Shown here: positions 62,485 through 64,000 of the stretch, in pieces
How the letters are laid out: each line of letters starts with the position of its first letter
Numbering within the stretch: position 1 is the first letter of the stretch
Source of the DNA: Herbinix sp.
Lineage (GTDB): Bacteria > Bacillota > Clostridia > Lachnospirales > Lachnospiraceae
DNA length: 64,000 nt
Direction: 5' to 3'
Assembly (NCBI GenBank): GCA_029256105.1
Contig: JAQSYO010000008.1
Location: forward strand, 124,001-188,000
The notes under the pieces: model-generated
What the model was told of the DNA's origin: nothing
Seen by the model: only the letters and a program-made list of their open reading frames with translations
Database searches by the model: none
Program-made: the position numbers and the translations under genes

Positions 62485-64000
62485 TTATTTCTTAGAGATA
62501 GCGCCAAATTTACATTTCTCCATACAAGCGCCACACTTGATACATTTGCTCTGATCGATAAGGTGTACTTCTTTAACCTTGCCAACAATAGCGCCGTTAG
62601 GGCAAACTCTTGCACATAGGGTGCATCCCTTACATTTGTCTTCGTCAATGATGTAGGAAAGAAGTGCTTTACATACACCGGCAGGACATTTCTTATCAAT
62701 GACATGAGCAACATATTCATCTTTAAAATAACGTAATGTTGATAATACCGGGTTAGGTGCTGTTTGACCGAGACCACAAAGTGCATTTTCTTTAATGTAG
62801 TAGCAAAGATCTTCTAATTTTGTAAGATCTTCCATTGTGCCTTGACCTTTTGTAATCTTATCTAATATTTCGTAAAGACGTTTTGTTCCTATACGGCAGG
62901 GTGTACATTTACCACAGGATTCATCCACGGTAAATTCAAGGAAGAATTTTGCGATGTCAACCATACAGTTGTCTTCATCCATAACGATAAGTCCACCAGA
63001 ACCCATCATGGAACCGATGCCGATTAAGTTATCGTAATCAATCGGGATATCAAAATGCTCGGTAGGGATACATCCGCCAGAGGGACCACCTGTTTGAGCT
63101 GCTTTAAATTTCTTGCCATTCGGGATACCGCCGCCGATTTCATCAATGATTTCGCGGAGTGTTGTACCCATCGGAATTTCTACAAGACCGGTGTTGTTGA
63201 TCTTGCCGCCGAGAGCAAATACTTTCGTTCCTTTGGACTTCTCGGTACCCATTGATGAGAACCATTCAGCGCCGTTGAGGATAATCTGAGGAATATTTGC
63301 ATAAGTCTCAACATTATTTAAAATAGTAGGTTTTTGGAACAGACCCTTTTGTGCAGGGAACGGAGGACGGGGACGAGGTTCGCCACGATTACCTTCGATG
63401 GAAGTCATAAGTGCAGTTTCTTCACCACATACGAATGCTCCAGCACCAAGTCTTAAATCAATATCAAAATCAAATCCACTGTTAAATATATTTTTACCAA
63501 GTAAGCCATATTCTCTTGCTTGTTCAATTGCAATCTTCAAACGTGTAACTGCGATCGGATACTCAGCACGAACATAGATGTAACCTTGTGTTGCACCAAT
63601 TGCATAACCAGCAATCGCCATAGCCTCAAGAACAACATGAGGATCACCCTCTAGTACGGAACGATCCATGAAGGCACCCGGGTCACCTTCGTCCGCATTA
63701 CAACAGACATACTTCTGGTCAGCATCATTTCCCTTTGCAAGTTTCCATTTTAAACCTGTAGGGAAACCACCGCCACCACGGCCTCTAAGTCCACTATCTA
63801 AGATAGTTTGGATTACCTGGTCAGGTGAGTATTCGGTTAATACTTTACCAAGAGCTTCATAACCATTGGTACCGATGTATTCGTCAATGTTCTCGGGGTT
63901 GATAACACCACAGTTGCGGAGTGCAATTCTATGCTGTTTCTTGTAAAAATCGGTATCATTTAAAGACTTGACACCACCATCCTCCGTAACCATTTCCTTG
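62485..64000 (-). CDS. hydB: NuoF-like hydrogenase subunit (HydB type), 5' end outside window
   Basis: This flavin- and NAD-binding subunit matches HydB/NuoF. FMN- and NAD-site motifs are [16 protein letters not shown] (about 70) and [13 protein letters not shown] (about 95). The 4Fe-4S site is [12 protein letters not shown] (about 355), and the C-terminal double ferredoxin domain has [12 protein letters not shown] and [11 protein letters not shown]. The frame stays open past the ATG at 63993 to the window edge (Lys-Glu before Met), and the thioredoxin-like 2Fe-2S domain expected at the N-terminus is missing. The gene therefore continues beyond the window, where a hydC (NuoE-like) gene would be expected. 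Confidence 0.95.
   Translation of the reverse strand, partial: KEMVTEDGGVKSLNDTDFYKKQHRIALRNCGVINPENIDEYIGTNGYEALGKVLTEYSPDQVIQTILDSGLRGRGGGGFPTGLKWKLAKGNDADQKYVCCNADEGDPGAFMDRSVLEGDPHVVLEAMAIAGYAIGATQGYIYVRAEYPIAVTRLKIAIEQAREYGLLGKNIFNSGFDFDIDLRLGAGAFVCGEETALMTSIEGNRGEPRPRPPFPAQKGLFQKPTILNNVETYANIPQIILNGAEWFSSMGTEKSKGTKVFALGGKINNTGLVEIPMGTTLREIIDEIGGGIPNGKKFKAAQTGGPSGGCIPTEHFDIPIDYDNLIGIGSMMGSGGLIVMDEDNCMVDIAKFFLEFTVDESCGKCTPCRIGTKRLYEILDKITKGQGTMEDLTKLEDLCYYIKENALCGLGQTAPNPVLSTLRYFKDEYVAHVIDKKCPAGVCKALLSYIIDEDKCKGCTLCARVCPNGAIVGKVKEVHLIDQSKCIKCGACMEKCKFGAISKK

Overview
The window reads as a chromosomal stretch of an AT-rich, endospore-forming, motile, strictly fermentative clostridium of the Lachnospiraceae type; the gene content resembles Lachnoclostridium phytofermentans and relatives, but the species is inferred from family-level recognition, not from a search. 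Spore genes (cotS-like, sipL, spoIIR), two chemoreceptors, two HD-GYP proteins, reverse rubrerythrin with a PerR-type repressor and an [FeFe] hydrogenase support this. No rRNA, tRNA, CRISPR array, insertion sequence or prophage was seen. The only mobile-type gene is a solitary short tyrosine recombinase at 17.4-18.0 kb.

Layout. 0-8.5 kb: end of proS, cca, a CotS-family gene, a PEGA-domain membrane protein, a membrane/charged-helix protein, and pgi. 8.8-18 kb: hemolysin III, DUF951, two HAD phosphatases, exoA, a cyclase-family hydrolase, azlCD, a copper-storage-type protein, two HD-GYP proteins and the recombinase. 18.4-25.4 kb: a PadR operon behind a 44-bp palindrome, clpB, a TetR/metallo-hydrolase pair and a PrcB-like lipoprotein. 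25.7-33.8 kb: veg, sipL, a conserved unknown gene, an MFS transporter, ispE, spoIIR, murI and a DUF1934 gene. 34-44.3 kb (mostly minus strand): CapA-like, plsC, VanY-type carboxypeptidase, pncB, and a hybrid histidine kinase followed by a receiver-GGDEF protein. 44.5-50.3 kb: two related isoleucine-type T-box leaders, the first before a chemoreceptor and the second before ileS. 50.5-60.6 kb: the c-di-AMP receptor, a secreted trigger-factor-like lipoprotein, YgiQ with a 26-unit heptad tail, a DEAD-box helicase, perR, reverse rubrerythrin and a chemoreceptor. 60.7-64 kb: hydA and the truncated hydB.

The most unusual content lies between genes. (1) Tandem 46- and 47-bp repeats, each holding a Shine-Dalgarno/anti-Shine-Dalgarno hairpin, sit before two unrelated genes (28,293 and ileS), and each array ends in the real ribosome binding site. 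(2) A roughly 96-bp element of stacked hairpins occurs twice; its first 13-bp stem contains the stop codon of the upstream gene (cotS-like, sipL). (3) An Ile T-box with a weakened core precedes a chemoreceptor directly upstream of the ileS T-box. (4) Strong operator-like palindromes overlap promoters of the PadR operon, the chemoreceptor, perR and rubrerythrin. These are the best candidates for undescribed regulation.
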